From positions 2,356,001-2,420,000 of the forward strand of contig NZ_CP041040.1 in the NCBI RefSeq assembly GCF_006385575.1: DNA of 64,000 nt, given 5' to 3'. This document shows positions 53,056 through 61,738 of the stretch, piece after piece. The first letter of the stretch is position 1; every line of letters starts with the position of its first letter. The notes under the pieces are model-generated. The model was not told where the DNA came from, did no database searches, and saw nothing but the letters and a program-made list of their open reading frames with translations. Position numbers and translations under genes: made by a program. Origin of the DNA: Microbacterium foliorum (GTDB lineage Bacteria; Actinomycetota; Actinomycetes; Actinomycetales; Microbacteriaceae).

Positions 53056-53487
53056 ATGAGCGTTCTCACCCTCGACCAGGTCCGCATCCACGCAGGCTCC
53101 AGCACTCAGCAGGAGGCTCTGCAGGAGGCGACCGACATCCTCGTGTCCGTCGGCGCCGTCACTCCCGCCTATGTCGACGCGATGCGTCAGCGCGAGGAGA
53201 CCGTGTCGACCTACATGGGCAACGGTCTGGCGATTCCGCACGGCACGAACGACACCAAGGATGCGATCCTCGCATCGGGTCTCTCGGTCGTGCGCTACGA
53301 CGGCGGTGTCGACTGGGCCGGTGAGCCCGCGACCTTCGTGATCGGCATCGCCGGACGCGGCGACGAGCACCTCGAGATCCTCTCGCAGATCGCGATCCTG
53401 TTCTCCGATGACGACGACGTCGCGAAGCTCAACGCCGCACAGACCCCCGACGAGCTGTTCGCCCTGCTCTCGGCGGTGAACGACTGA
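53056..53487 (+). CDS. mtlF: Mannitol-specific PTS EIIA
   Basis: 143 residues. PTS EIIA type 2 domain with active His62 in LAIPHGTND. Receives phosphate from HPr and gives it to the EIIB domain of MtlA. The start follows AAGAAGGAA. Its stop overlaps the mtlD start (TGATG). A stable hairpin separates it from mtlA. Confidence 0.95.
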   Translation: MSVLTLDQVRIHAGSSTQQEALQEATDILVSVGAVTPAYVDAMRQREETVSTYMGNGLAIPHGTNDTKDAILASGLSVVRYDGGVDWAGEPATFVIGIAGRGDEHLEILSQIAILFSDDDDVAKLNAAQTPDELFALLSAVND

Positions 53488-54644
53488 TGAAGGCGGTCCA
53501 CTTCGGCGCCGGCAACATCGGCCGAGGCTTCGTCGGACTGCTGCTGCACGAGGGCGGCTACGAGGTCGTGTTCTCCGACGTCGCCGACGCCCTGGTCGAC
53601 GCGATCAACGCCGTCGACTCCTACACCGTGCACGAGGCGGGCCCCGGCGGCACCGATCACGTGGTCACGGGCTTCCGCGCGGTGAACAGCAAGACCGATC
53701 CGGATGCCGTCGCCGACGAGGTCGCGACCGCCGACGTGGTCACGACGGCCGTCGGGCCGACGGTGCTGCGCTTCGTTGCTCCGACGATCGTCGCGGGTCT
53801 CGCCCGCCGCGCCGCCGGCGCCGCCCCGCTGCAGGTGATGGCCTGCGAGAACGCGATCGGCGCGACCGATACGCTCCGTGCGGAGATCGAGAAGGCGGCA
53901 GGGGTGGATGCGGAGGAGCTGCTCTCCCGTGCGGTCTTCGCGAACACCGCGGTCGACCGTATCGTGCCCGGGCAGCCCGCAGACGGCGGAGTGGACGTCA
54001 CCGTCGAGCCGTACTTCGAGTGGGCGATCGAGTCGGAGGCCTTCGGTGGCGCGTTGCCGAAGATCCCCGGAGCGCATTTCGTCGAGAACCTCGCGCCCTA
54101 CATCGAGCGCAAGCTCTTCACGGTGAACACGGGGCACGCCGCGACGGCGTACTTCGGCGCTCGTGCCGGGATCGAGCGCATCTCGGATGCGCTGGCGGAT
54201 CCCGACATCGCCGCTCGGGTGTCAGCCACCCTCGAGGAGACCTCCGCGGTCCTGGTCGCCGAACACGGCCTCGACCCTGCGGAGCTCGCGCAGTATCGCT
54301 CGACGATCCTCGAGCGGTTCCGCAACCCCGCACTCGTCGACACCGTGCAGCGCGTCGGGCGTCAGCCGCTGCGCAAGATCTCGCGGCACGAACGCTTCAT
54401 CGGGCCCGCGGCGATGGCCGCCGAGCGAGGGCTGTCGACCATCGCCCTGGTCGGCGCCGTGACCGCCGCGCTCGAGTTCGAGGCGCCCGATGACGAGCAG
54501 GCGGTCGAGATGCAGGAGGCCCTGCGCACCGAAGACGCTCTCGCCTTCACATCGCGCACGACGGGGCTGGATCCCGAGCATCCGCTCTTCCCTGCGGTGC
54601 TCGACGCCGTGATCTCACGTCAGACGGCTCTGCACGCCTCCTGA
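53487..54644 (+). CDS. mtlD: Mannitol-1-phosphate 5-dehydrogenase
   Basis: 385 residues. Oxidises mannitol-1-phosphate to fructose-6-phosphate with NAD. N-terminal Rossmann start MKAVHFGAGNIGRGFVG, then MACENAIGAT, and the long-chain dehydrogenase motif KLFTVNTGHA with the catalytic lysine. It completes the mannitol pathway of the operon and is its last gene. Confidence 0.97.
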   Translation: MKAVHFGAGNIGRGFVGLLLHEGGYEVVFSDVADALVDAINAVDSYTVHEAGPGGTDHVVTGFRAVNSKTDPDAVADEVATADVVTTAVGPTVLRFVAPTIVAGLARRAAGAAPLQVMACENAIGATDTLRAEIEKAAGVDAEELLSRAVFANTAVDRIVPGQPADGGVDVTVEPYFEWAIESEAFGGALPKIPGAHFVENLAPYIERKLFTVNTGHAATAYFGARAGIERISDALADPDIAARVSATLEETSAVLVAEHGLDPAELAQYRSTILERFRNPALVDTVQRVGRQPLRKISRHERFIGPAAMAAERGLSTIALVGAVTAALEFEAPDDEQAVEMQEALRTEDALAFTSRTTGLDPEHPLFPAVLDAVISRQTALHAS

Positions 54645-54665
54645 GCTACGCTGCACGCATCACCC

Positions 54666-54698
54666 GCGCCCTCTGCCGATACGATCGGCGGAGGGCGC
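54666..54698 (+). terminator. Terminator-like hairpin after mtlD
   Basis: GCGCCCTCTGCCGAT (54666-54680) with ATCGGCGGAGGGCGC (54684-54698), one G-T pair, loop ACG. No T-run follows. Confidence 0.65.
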
Positions 54699-54729
54699 AG
54701 GTGCGTGCACAGCGAGGTGCGGGAGCAGC

Positions 54730-56034
54730 ATGAACAGATACGCCGTCATCGGCGCGGGGCCGTCAGGACTCGCTGCCGCCCGCGCGCTCACGCGGCGCGG
54801 AATCAGCATCGACGGGTACGAGGCATCCGCAGGGGTCGGCGGTCTCTGGGACATCGACAATCCGCGCAGCACGATGTACGAGTCGGCGCATCTGATCTCG
54901 TCACGCACCACCACCGAGTTCACCGAGTTCCCTCTGCGATCAACGGTCGATTACCCTGGCCACCGCGTGCTACGGCAGTACTTCCGCGACTACGCCGACC
55001 ATTTCGGGCTCACCGGCCGCTTCCGGTTCGAGACGAGGGTCACCCGCCTCGAGCCCCGCGACGGCGGCTGGGACCTCACCAGCGACGGACCCGAGGGCGA
55101 GCAGACCCGGTGGTACGCCGGCGTCGTGCTCGCGAACGGCACTCTGGCCGAGCCGAACATCCCCGCTTTCGCGGGCGCCTTCATCGGTGAGCTGATGCAC
55201 ACCAGCGCCTACAGGTCGCCCTCCCAGCTCGCCGGCAAGCGCGTACTCCTGATCGGCGCGGGCAACTCGGGCTGCGACATCGCAGTCGATGCGGTGCATC
55301 ACGCCGCGTCGGTCGACATGAGCGTGCGTCGCGGCTACTACTTCGTGCCGCGCTATCTCGTCGGCCGACCGAGCGACACGCTCAACCAGGGTCGTCCGCT
55401 GCCCGCGCGCATCAAGCAGGCCGTCGACAGTCGCGTGCTGCGGGCGTTCACCGGCGACCCGGTGCGGTTCGGGTTCCCGAAGCCCGACTACCGCATCTAC
55501 GAATCCCATCCGATCGTGAACACGATGATCCTCAACCACCTCGGCCAGGGTGACCTGCGCATCCGCCCGGACGTCGACCGGTTCGACGGGTCGACCGTGC
55601 GATTCCGCGACGGTACAGCCGACGACTACGACCTGGTCCTGCTCGCGACCGGCTACACGCTCGATTATCCGTTCGTCGACCGCACGCACCTGCACTGGCG
55701 CGGCGCGGCTCCTCGGCTGTTCCTGAACATCTTCCCCGCCTCGTTCAACGGCCTCTACGTCATGGGCATGATCGAGGCGTCCGGGATCGGATGGCAGGGA
55801 CGATACGAGCAGGCCGACCTGCTGGCGACCTACCTCGACGCCGTCGAGCACGCTCCGGCCACCGCGGCGCGGTTCCGCGACCGGGTGACATCGCAACCGT
55901 GGCCCGATCTCACCGGCGGTTATCGCTACCTCGGCATCGACCGCATGGCCTACTACGTCAACAAGGACGCCTACCGAGGCGCCGTCCGCCGAGAGAAGCA
56001 CGCGCTGGACGACCCGACGGGGCGGCGTCCGTGA
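54730..56034 (+). CDS. Flavin-containing monooxygenase-like protein
   Basis: 434 residues. FAD-binding GAGPSG (8-13), the monooxygenase signature region FIGELMHTSAYR (151-162), and NADPH-binding GAGNSG (176-181). Domain order is that of class B flavin monooxygenases (FMO/Baeyer-Villiger relatives), which oxygenate N, S or carbonyl groups of small molecules. The substrate is unknown. GGGAG lies upstream of the ATG. It is probably a separate unit, flanked by hairpin and its own gap. Confidence 0.88.
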   Translation: MNRYAVIGAGPSGLAAARALTRRGISIDGYEASAGVGGLWDIDNPRSTMYESAHLISSRTTTEFTEFPLRSTVDYPGHRVLRQYFRDYADHFGLTGRFRFETRVTRLEPRDGGWDLTSDGPEGEQTRWYAGVVLANGTLAEPNIPAFAGAFIGELMHTSAYRSPSQLAGKRVLLIGAGNSGCDIAVDAVHHAASVDMSVRRGYYFVPRYLVGRPSDTLNQGRPLPARIKQAVDSRVLRAFTGDPVRFGFPKPDYRIYESHPIVNTMILNHLGQGDLRIRPDVDRFDGSTVRFRDGTADDYDLVLLATGYTLDYPFVDRTHLHWRGAAPRLFLNIFPASFNGLYVMGMIEASGIGWQGRYEQADLLATYLDAVEHAPATAARFRDRVTSQPWPDLTGGYRYLGIDRMAYYVNKDAYRGAVRREKHALDDPTGRRP

Positions 56035-56069
56035 TGCCCGGCGCCGGGGTCGTTCACATGCACAGGCCC

Positions 56070-56075
56070 TAGCCT
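56070..56075 (+). promoter_or_regulatory. Leaderless-type -10 box
   Basis: TAGCCT followed by seven bases and GTG at 56083. Confidence 0.45.
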
Positions 56076-56082
56076 TGATCCC

Positions 56083-56832
56083 GTGCAGAAGAAGCGTGAA
56101 CGCCGTGTCCTGAAAGTGATCGTCTGGGGACTCGTCGCCGTCCTCGTGCTCGGAATCGGCGGCATCGTCGCCTGGAGCCAGATCGGGGTGATGCCCGCCG
56201 AGAAGGCACCGCTGGCGAGCGTCCGCGAGAACCCCGCGATCCACGTCGAGGACGCCGATCAGGGCATCGTCCTCACACCCGCAGACGGCGAGTCCGAGAC
56301 GGGTCTCGTGTTCGTCCCCGGGGCGAAGGTCGACCCGTGGGCGTACGCAGCCATCCTGCAGAGCCTCGCCGAGGAGGGCGTGACGGTCGTGATCACCCGC
56401 CCGTGGCTGAACCTCGCGTTCTTCGACCTGCGCGGCCTGGATTCCTTCACCTCTGCGGCCCCTGACATCGACGAGTGGGCGATCGGCGGTCACTCGCTGG
56501 GCGGCGTGCGCGCCTGTCAGCTCGCCGCAGACGCCGAGGCGCTCGTGCTGTTCGGGTCGTATTGCTCGAACGATGTCTCCGACACCGATCTCGCCGTCCT
56601 GAGCATCTCGGGCAGCGAGGACGGACTCTCGACGCCCGAGAAGATCGATGCGGCCCGCGATCTGCTTCCTGCCGGCGCCGAGATGATCGAGATCGAGGGT
56701 GCATCCCACGCATCCTTCGGCGACTACGGCCCCCAGGCGGGCGATGGGACGCCGACCATCACGGACGACGAGATGCACTCCGAGGTCGCCGAGATCCTGA
56801 TTCCCTTCATGGCCGCATTCCCCCAGGGCTGA
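56083..56832 (+). CDS. Membrane-anchored alpha/beta hydrolase
   Basis: 249 residues. A basic start and one membrane helix (about 12-33) anchor the protein with the catalytic domain outside. Nucleophile serine in GGHSLGG, acid near SGSEDGLS and histidine in EGASHASFGDYG: the abhydrolase 5 (PF12695) pattern. A probable carboxylesterase; the substrate is unknown. The GTG start is supported by the -10 box. Confidence 0.85.
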   Translation: MQKKRERRVLKVIVWGLVAVLVLGIGGIVAWSQIGVMPAEKAPLASVRENPAIHVEDADQGIVLTPADGESETGLVFVPGAKVDPWAYAAILQSLAEEGVTVVITRPWLNLAFFDLRGLDSFTSAAPDIDEWAIGGHSLGGVRACQLAADAEALVLFGSYCSNDVSDTDLAVLSISGSEDGLSTPEKIDAARDLLPAGAEMIEIEGASHASFGDYGPQAGDGTPTITDDEMHSEVAEILIPFMAAFPQG

Positions 56833-56880
56833 TTTCTCTTCGCTCCGCGTCTCAGACGCCCTGCGTCTCAGCGCGCCCGG

Positions 56881-57738
56881 TCAGACGATGAGGGGATCGA
56901 GCAGCGGATGCAGGTGCCGCGTGCCGAGCACCCCGGATGCCGTCCGCGCACCCGCGCTGAGTGCCGACGGCACGTCCGCGCCGGAGAGCCGGGCATCGAG
57001 CACACCCGCGAGGAAGGCATCGCCGGCCCCGTTCGTGTCGACGACGTCGACGGGCGCCGCCGCCACGCGGTGCTCCACCCCGTCCGCATCGATCGCCACA
57101 GCGCCCTCCGCACCGAGCGTGCACACAGCGAGCGAGGCTCCTGCCGAGATGCGCGACCGCAGGAAGGCCACGGGATCGGAGAGACGGTCGGCGTTGCAGA
57201 ACACGGCGTCGGCCGCGTCGAGGAACGGCCGGTGGAAGTCTGCCTCACCGTCGTAGTCGTGCACGTCGACCCAGATCGGGCGCCCCGTCGCTCTGGCCGC
57301 CGGAAGAAGCCGGAGGGGCTCCGCCGCGAGGTCGAGCACGATCGCATCGGCCTCTCGCATCGCAGCGACCAGGGCGGCGTCATCGACACCATCCGTCGCC
57401 GAGGGTGAGGCGAGGTAGAGCGACACGCGCCCGCCCCGACGGGTCATGAGGTTCAGGTGGCGCTCAGTGACGTCACCCTGGCCCCAGAGAGCGTTCACTC
57501 CTGCCCGGCCGAGGGCGCCGCGCACGCGCTCCCCCGGCTCGTCCGCCGCGCTCAGCGCATACAGCAGGGTGGAGCGCCCGAGCGCTGTGAGGCTGAGCGC
57601 CTTGCCTGCACTCGTGCCGCCGACCGTCTCCCAGGAGTCCTCGGCGAACTGCATGTGGGGCACGGGCTCCGGCAGACGATCGAGCACGACGATGGAGTTC
57701 CAGGAAGCCGGCCCAGCGATGAAGACGGATGCGGTCAT
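56881..57738 (-). CDS. PfkB-family carbohydrate kinase
   Basis: 285 residues, ribokinase fold. N-terminal GPASWNSIVVLDRLPEP and GGTSAGKALSLTALG, and the ATP/anion-hole motif DTNGAGDAFLAGVL with the catalytic aspartate. Phosphorylates a sugar or nucleoside; the specificity is not evident. It neighbours nucleoside salvage genes, so a nucleoside or ribose role is possible but not shown. Confidence 0.88.
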   Translation of the reverse strand: MTASVFIAGPASWNSIVVLDRLPEPVPHMQFAEDSWETVGGTSAGKALSLTALGRSTLLYALSAADEPGERVRGALGRAGVNALWGQGDVTERHLNLMTRRGGRVSLYLASPSATDGVDDAALVAAMREADAIVLDLAAEPLRLLPAARATGRPIWVDVHDYDGEADFHRPFLDAADAVFCNADRLSDPVAFLRSRISAGASLAVCTLGAEGAVAIDADGVEHRVAAAPVDVVDTNGAGDAFLAGVLDARLSGADVPSALSAGARTASGVLGTRHLHPLLDPLIV

Positions 57739-57768
57739 GGCTCCATACTGCCCCGTGCGGCCGCTTGA

Positions 57769-58872
57769 TCAGCCGATCCGCTTGATCAGCGAGTCGAGGC
57801 CCATTCCGTAGTCGATGCGCACGACCGGTAGCGCGAGCTTGTCGGTCCCGATCACGACGTATCCGGGTTCGATGGTCCGTGCCATCTCGAAGCCGGCCTG
57901 CGCGACGCCCTGCTTCGCGGTGTCGTTGAAGTGTCCGAACGGGTACGCGATCACCTCGCGCACCCCGAGCACGTCCCCTGACGCGTTCAGGTCGGCCGCG
58001 ATCTCGTCGGCCGTCCAGTTCGTCATCCGTCCCTTGCCGTTCTCTCCGGCCTGGTGCATGTCATGGGTGTGCGAACGGCGCAGCACATAGATCGACGGCG
58101 GTGGATCCTGCCGGTAGGCCGTGATCATGAACGACGTCGACAGGAGCCTGTTCCGCTCGATCACCGGAACCGCGAGGTCGAACCATGTCTGGTCGGCGTC
58201 GTCGTCGGTGATGATCACCGAGCGGGCGGGCAGCGAGAGGCGGCCGTCGATGAACGCGCTGAGCTCGTCCCAGGTCGGGAGATAGAAGCCCGTCGTGGCG
58301 ATGTGGGCCATCTGCGCGTCGAAGTCGCCGATGTACGCGTAGTTGCCGCGCAGCCACCCGGACTCGCCGTCCGGGTTCGTCGTGAACTGGTGGTACATCA
58401 GGATCGGCACCTGCACGTCGGCAGCGGCGTTCGCCTCCGGGGTCGTCCACCCGGCGAACAGCTCGGTCTGCTGATCGACGCAGGCGACGGGGTCGGCACC
58501 GTTCACGCGTGCGGCGACCGTGTATGCGGCGGCATCCGCCTCGGTCGTGTACCACCCCGCGAACACGCGCCCGTCCTGCGCCGGTATCGGAAGAGCGGCG
58601 TAGAGCGCGTCCTGCCGCTGCAGCATGGGCTCGGCCGGAGCTCCGTCGCCGAAGAAGCTCACCGCACACGCCAGCGGGTCGTCGGCATCGGCGAGGAGCT
58701 GCTGAGCGGGTGTCAGCGGACGCTCGATGACGGCGGCGCCGGCGCGCGGAACGCTCTCCTCCGGCGCACGCGTCGACCAGGCGTACGCCGCCGCTGCGCC
58801 TGCCCCGACCACGATGACGGCGCTGATGATCAGTGCGACGCCGATGCGGCGTCGCTTCCCCCCGGAAGCCAT
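57769..58872 (-). CDS. Anchored polysaccharide deacetylase (NodB domain)
   Basis: 367 residues. N-terminal signal anchor (about 10-30), an unusual insert with paired cysteines (PLACAVSFFGD, DPVACVDQQ), then the deacetylase domain from VPILMYHQF. Metal ligands appear as ITDDDAD in place of the usual TFDDG, and SHTHDMH; REVIAYPFG gives motif 3. It probably acts on wall polysaccharide outside the cell. The gene starts three bases after the add stop, so it is the tail of the nucleoside operon, an unexpected partner. Confidence 0.87.
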   Translation of the reverse strand: MASGGKRRRIGVALIISAVIVVGAGAAAAYAWSTRAPEESVPRAGAAVIERPLTPAQQLLADADDPLACAVSFFGDGAPAEPMLQRQDALYAALPIPAQDGRVFAGWYTTEADAAAYTVAARVNGADPVACVDQQTELFAGWTTPEANAAADVQVPILMYHQFTTNPDGESGWLRGNYAYIGDFDAQMAHIATTGFYLPTWDELSAFIDGRLSLPARSVIITDDDADQTWFDLAVPVIERNRLLSTSFMITAYRQDPPPSIYVLRRSHTHDMHQAGENGKGRMTNWTADEIAADLNASGDVLGVREVIAYPFGHFNDTAKQGVAQAGFEMARTIEPGYVVIGTDKLALPVVRIDYGMGLDSLIKRIG

Positions 58873-58875
58873 TGT

Positions 58876-59991
58876 CTAGATGTCGAATCCGTCTGCGATC
58901 ATCTCCACGAGCTCCTCGCGCTCCTCGACCGGCAGGAAGGCTCCGGCCGCGGCGTTGAACTGGAAGGTCTCGAGGTCGTCGAGGTCGTACTCGAACGTCT
59001 CGACGAGGAGCGACAGCTCACGGGTGAGCGAGGTCGCGCTCATCGTGCGGTTGTCGACGTTCACCGTGACGGCGAAGCCGAGCTGGTAGAGCAGATCGAA
59101 CGGGTGATCCGCGAGGGTGTCGCCCCACGCCGCGATCGCGCCGGTCTGCAGGTTCGACGACGGCGAGAGCTCGAGCGGGATCTCGCGGTCGCGCACCCAG
59201 CGGGCGAGGTCACCGAACTGCACCTGCACCTCGTCGCCCTCCTGAGTGATCACGTGGAGGTCCTCGGCGATGCGTACGCCGTGGCCGAGTCGCAGGGCTC
59301 GTCCGTCGATGAGCGCCGACCGGATCGAGGCCGGGCCGGCCGCCTCTCCCGCGTGCACCGTGACGGGGAAGAAGTTCTCGGCGAGGTAGTCGAAGGCAGC
59401 CCGATGGTTTGAGGCGGGGAAGCCGTCCTCGGGGCCGGCGATGTCGAAGCCGACGGCTCCGCGTCCGCGGAACCCGACCGCGAGCTCTGCGATCTCGAGA
59501 GAGCGGTCGGTGTGACGCATCGCGGTGATCAGCTGTCCGACGCGGATGCTGTGGCCGTCGCTGTCAGCGGCGTCCTCGCCCTCCTCGATGCCCTGCTGCA
59601 CGGCCTCGACGGCCTGCTCGAGCGAGAGACCGCGGGTGAGGTGCTGTTCGGGCGCCCAGCGGACCTCGCCGTAGATCACTCCGTCACGTGCGAGGTCCTG
59701 CACGAACTCGCGTGCGACGCGGGTCAGTCCCTCCGTCGTCTGCATGACGGCGGTCGTCAGATCGAACGTCTTGAGATACTCGACCAGAGAACCCGAGTCG
59801 CTCTTCTTCGCGATCCACTTGCCGAGAGCGGCCGGGTTCGACTCCGGCACATCGACGCCGATCGCATCCGCCAGCTCGATGATGGTCGACGGGCGCACTG
59901 CGCCGTCGAGGTGGTCGTGCAACGACACCTTGGGCAGGCCTCGCAGAGACGCCCCCTGGATGGTGACATCGCCGTTCGCGTCGATCGACAT
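58876..59991 (-). CDS. add: Adenosine deaminase
   Basis: 371 residues. Converts adenosine and deoxyadenosine to inosine forms. Metal-binding HDHLDG near residue 25, GEVRWAPEQH, HAGEAAG with catalytic glutamate, LGHGVRI and VNVDNRTMS, where the second DD of animal enzymes is DN, as I believe is usual in actinobacteria. GAGAGGAAT precedes the ATG at 59991. It follows deoA after 52 bases. Confidence 0.94.
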   Translation of the reverse strand: MSIDANGDVTIQGASLRGLPKVSLHDHLDGAVRPSTIIELADAIGVDVPESNPAALGKWIAKKSDSGSLVEYLKTFDLTTAVMQTTEGLTRVAREFVQDLARDGVIYGEVRWAPEQHLTRGLSLEQAVEAVQQGIEEGEDAADSDGHSIRVGQLITAMRHTDRSLEIAELAVGFRGRGAVGFDIAGPEDGFPASNHRAAFDYLAENFFPVTVHAGEAAGPASIRSALIDGRALRLGHGVRIAEDLHVITQEGDEVQVQFGDLARWVRDREIPLELSPSSNLQTGAIAAWGDTLADHPFDLLYQLGFAVTVNVDNRTMSATSLTRELSLLVETFEYDLDDLETFQFNAAAGAFLPVEEREELVEMIADGFDI

Positions 59992-60043
59992 GGGGATTCC
60001 TCTCGGTCGCGGATTCGCTGTGTTCAGGCTAGCGGTCTGCGGA

Positions 60044-61336
60044 TCAGGCCGTGATGCGCTCGCGCACGATCGGCCCCGTGGCCGGAGCATCGTCACCGAT
60101 CGCCCAGGCGCCCTCGAGAGCCTCGAGGGCACGCGGGAACCTGGCCTCATCGGCGGCGGAGAGGGTGAACAGCGGCTGGCCCGCCACGACGCGGTCGCCC
60201 GGCTTGGCGTGCAGATCGATGCCGGCTTCGAAGATCACCGGGTCCTCGGCCCGCGCGCGTCCTGCGCCGAGACGCCACGCCGCGATGCCGAACGGCAGCG
60301 CATCGAGCTGAGACACCACGCCGTCGGCGGGGGCGGTGACCACGTGCGTCTCGCGTGCCGTCGGCAGCGATGCGTCCGGGTCGCCGTCCTGCGCACGGAT
60401 CATGGCCTTCCAGCCGTCCATCGCGCGTCCGTCGTCGAGAGCGGCCTCGACATCGGCATCCGGCTGTCCTGCGAGCGCGAGCATCTCGCGCGCCAGGGCG
60501 ATCGTCAGCTCGCGGACATCGGCGGGGCCTCCGCCGGCCAGCACCTCGACCGATTCGCGAACCTCGTTGGCGTTTCCGATCGCGCGCCCCAGGGGCACGT
60601 TCATGTCCGTGAGCAGTGCGGTCGTGGCGACGCCCGAGTCGGTGCCGAGCGCGACCATCGTGCGCGCGAGCTCGCGTGCCCGATCGATGTCCTGCATGAA
60701 CGCGCCCGAGCCGAACTTCACGTCGAGCACCAGGGCGTCCGTGCCTTCGGCGATCTTCTTCGACATGATGCTCGATGCGATCAGCGGGATCGCCTCGACC
60801 GTGCCGGTGACGTCACGCAGCGCGTAGAGCTTCTTGTCGGCGGGAGCGAGACCGGAACCTGCGGCGCAGATCACCGCGCCCACATCGCCCTGCATCTGCG
60901 CGAACATCTCTTCGTTGCTGAGCGCGGCACGCCATCCGGGGATCGACTCGAGCTTGTCGAGCGTGCCGCCCGTGTGGCCGAGTCCACGGCCGGAGAGCTG
61001 CGGCACCGCGACGCCGAACACGGCGACCAGCGGTGCGAGCGGCAGAGTGATCTTGTCGCCCACCCCTCCGGTCGAGTGCTTGTCGACGGTCTTCTTGCCG
61101 AGGGTCGCGAAGCTCATCCGCTCCCCCGAGGCGATCATCGCGTCGGTGAGCACGCGGATCTCATCGCGCTCCATGCCGCGCTGGAAGACGGCCATCGCGA
61201 ACGACGCCATCTGCGCATCCGACACGTAGCCGCGAGTATAGGCGTCGACCATCCAGCGCAGCGCCTTCTCGGGCACGGCACCTCCGTCGCGCTTGGCCCG
61301 GATCACATCGACGGCGTCGAAGGGCTCAACGCTCAT
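60044..61336 (-). CDS. deoA: Thymidine (pyrimidine-nucleoside) phosphorylase
   Basis: 430 residues. Phosphorolysis of thymidine/deoxyuridine. Family signature SGERMSFATLGKKTVDKHSTGGVGDK, the GRGLGHTGGTLDKLESIPG block and the KxGSGAFM segment (VKFGSGAFMQDI). The ATG overlaps the cdd stop region (ATGA), so both are co-translated. GTG at 61336 reads as the first codon on the given frame; the start is as expected for the family (MSVEPFDAVDVIRAKRDG). Confidence 0.96.
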   Translation of the reverse strand: MSVEPFDAVDVIRAKRDGGAVPEKALRWMVDAYTRGYVSDAQMASFAMAVFQRGMERDEIRVLTDAMIASGERMSFATLGKKTVDKHSTGGVGDKITLPLAPLVAVFGVAVPQLSGRGLGHTGGTLDKLESIPGWRAALSNEEMFAQMQGDVGAVICAAGSGLAPADKKLYALRDVTGTVEAIPLIASSIMSKKIAEGTDALVLDVKFGSGAFMQDIDRARELARTMVALGTDSGVATTALLTDMNVPLGRAIGNANEVRESVEVLAGGGPADVRELTIALAREMLALAGQPDADVEAALDDGRAMDGWKAMIRAQDGDPDASLPTARETHVVTAPADGVVSQLDALPFGIAAWRLGAGRARAEDPVIFEAGIDLHAKPGDRVVAGQPLFTLSAADEARFPRALEALEGAWAIGDDAPATGPIVRERITA

Positions 61337-61731
61337 CGGGCGTCCTCCAGGTCTCGGGGGCCGAACGCATCCGGCAGCACTTCATCGATGGTCCGGATGC
61401 CGGAGACGGTCTCCAGCAGCATCCCGGGCATCGCGTGCTCGTAGAGCAGTTGGCGGCAGCGGCCGCAGGGCATGATCGTCTGTCCGTCGTTGTTCACGCA
61501 CACGAAGGCGACGAGCTGGCCGCCGCCGGACATGTGCAGGTCTCCCACCAGTGCGCATTCGGCGCACAGGGTCACCCCGTACGACGCGTTCTCGACGTTG
61601 CAGCCGGCGACGATGCGACCGTCGCCGACGAGCGCGGCGGCTCCGACCCGGTATCGCGAATACGGCGCGTAGGCCTTGGTCATGGCGTCGGTCGCGACCT
61701 GGCGGAGCTCGTCCCAGTCGATGTCAGTCAT
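61333..61731 (-). CDS. cdd: Cytidine deaminase
   Basis: 132 residues, the small homotetrameric type. Zinc ligands in NVENASYGVTLCAECALV (CAE) and PCGRCRQ. Converts cytidine/deoxycytidine to uridine forms, feeding DeoA. It lies seven bases after the permease stop and overlaps deoA. Confidence 0.97.
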   Translation of the reverse strand: MTDIDWDELRQVATDAMTKAYAPYSRYRVGAAALVGDGRIVAGCNVENASYGVTLCAECALVGDLHMSGGGQLVAFVCVNNDGQTIMPCGRCRQLLYEHAMPGMLLETVSGIRTIDEVLPDAFGPRDLEDAR

Positions 61732-61738
61732 GTCTCTC

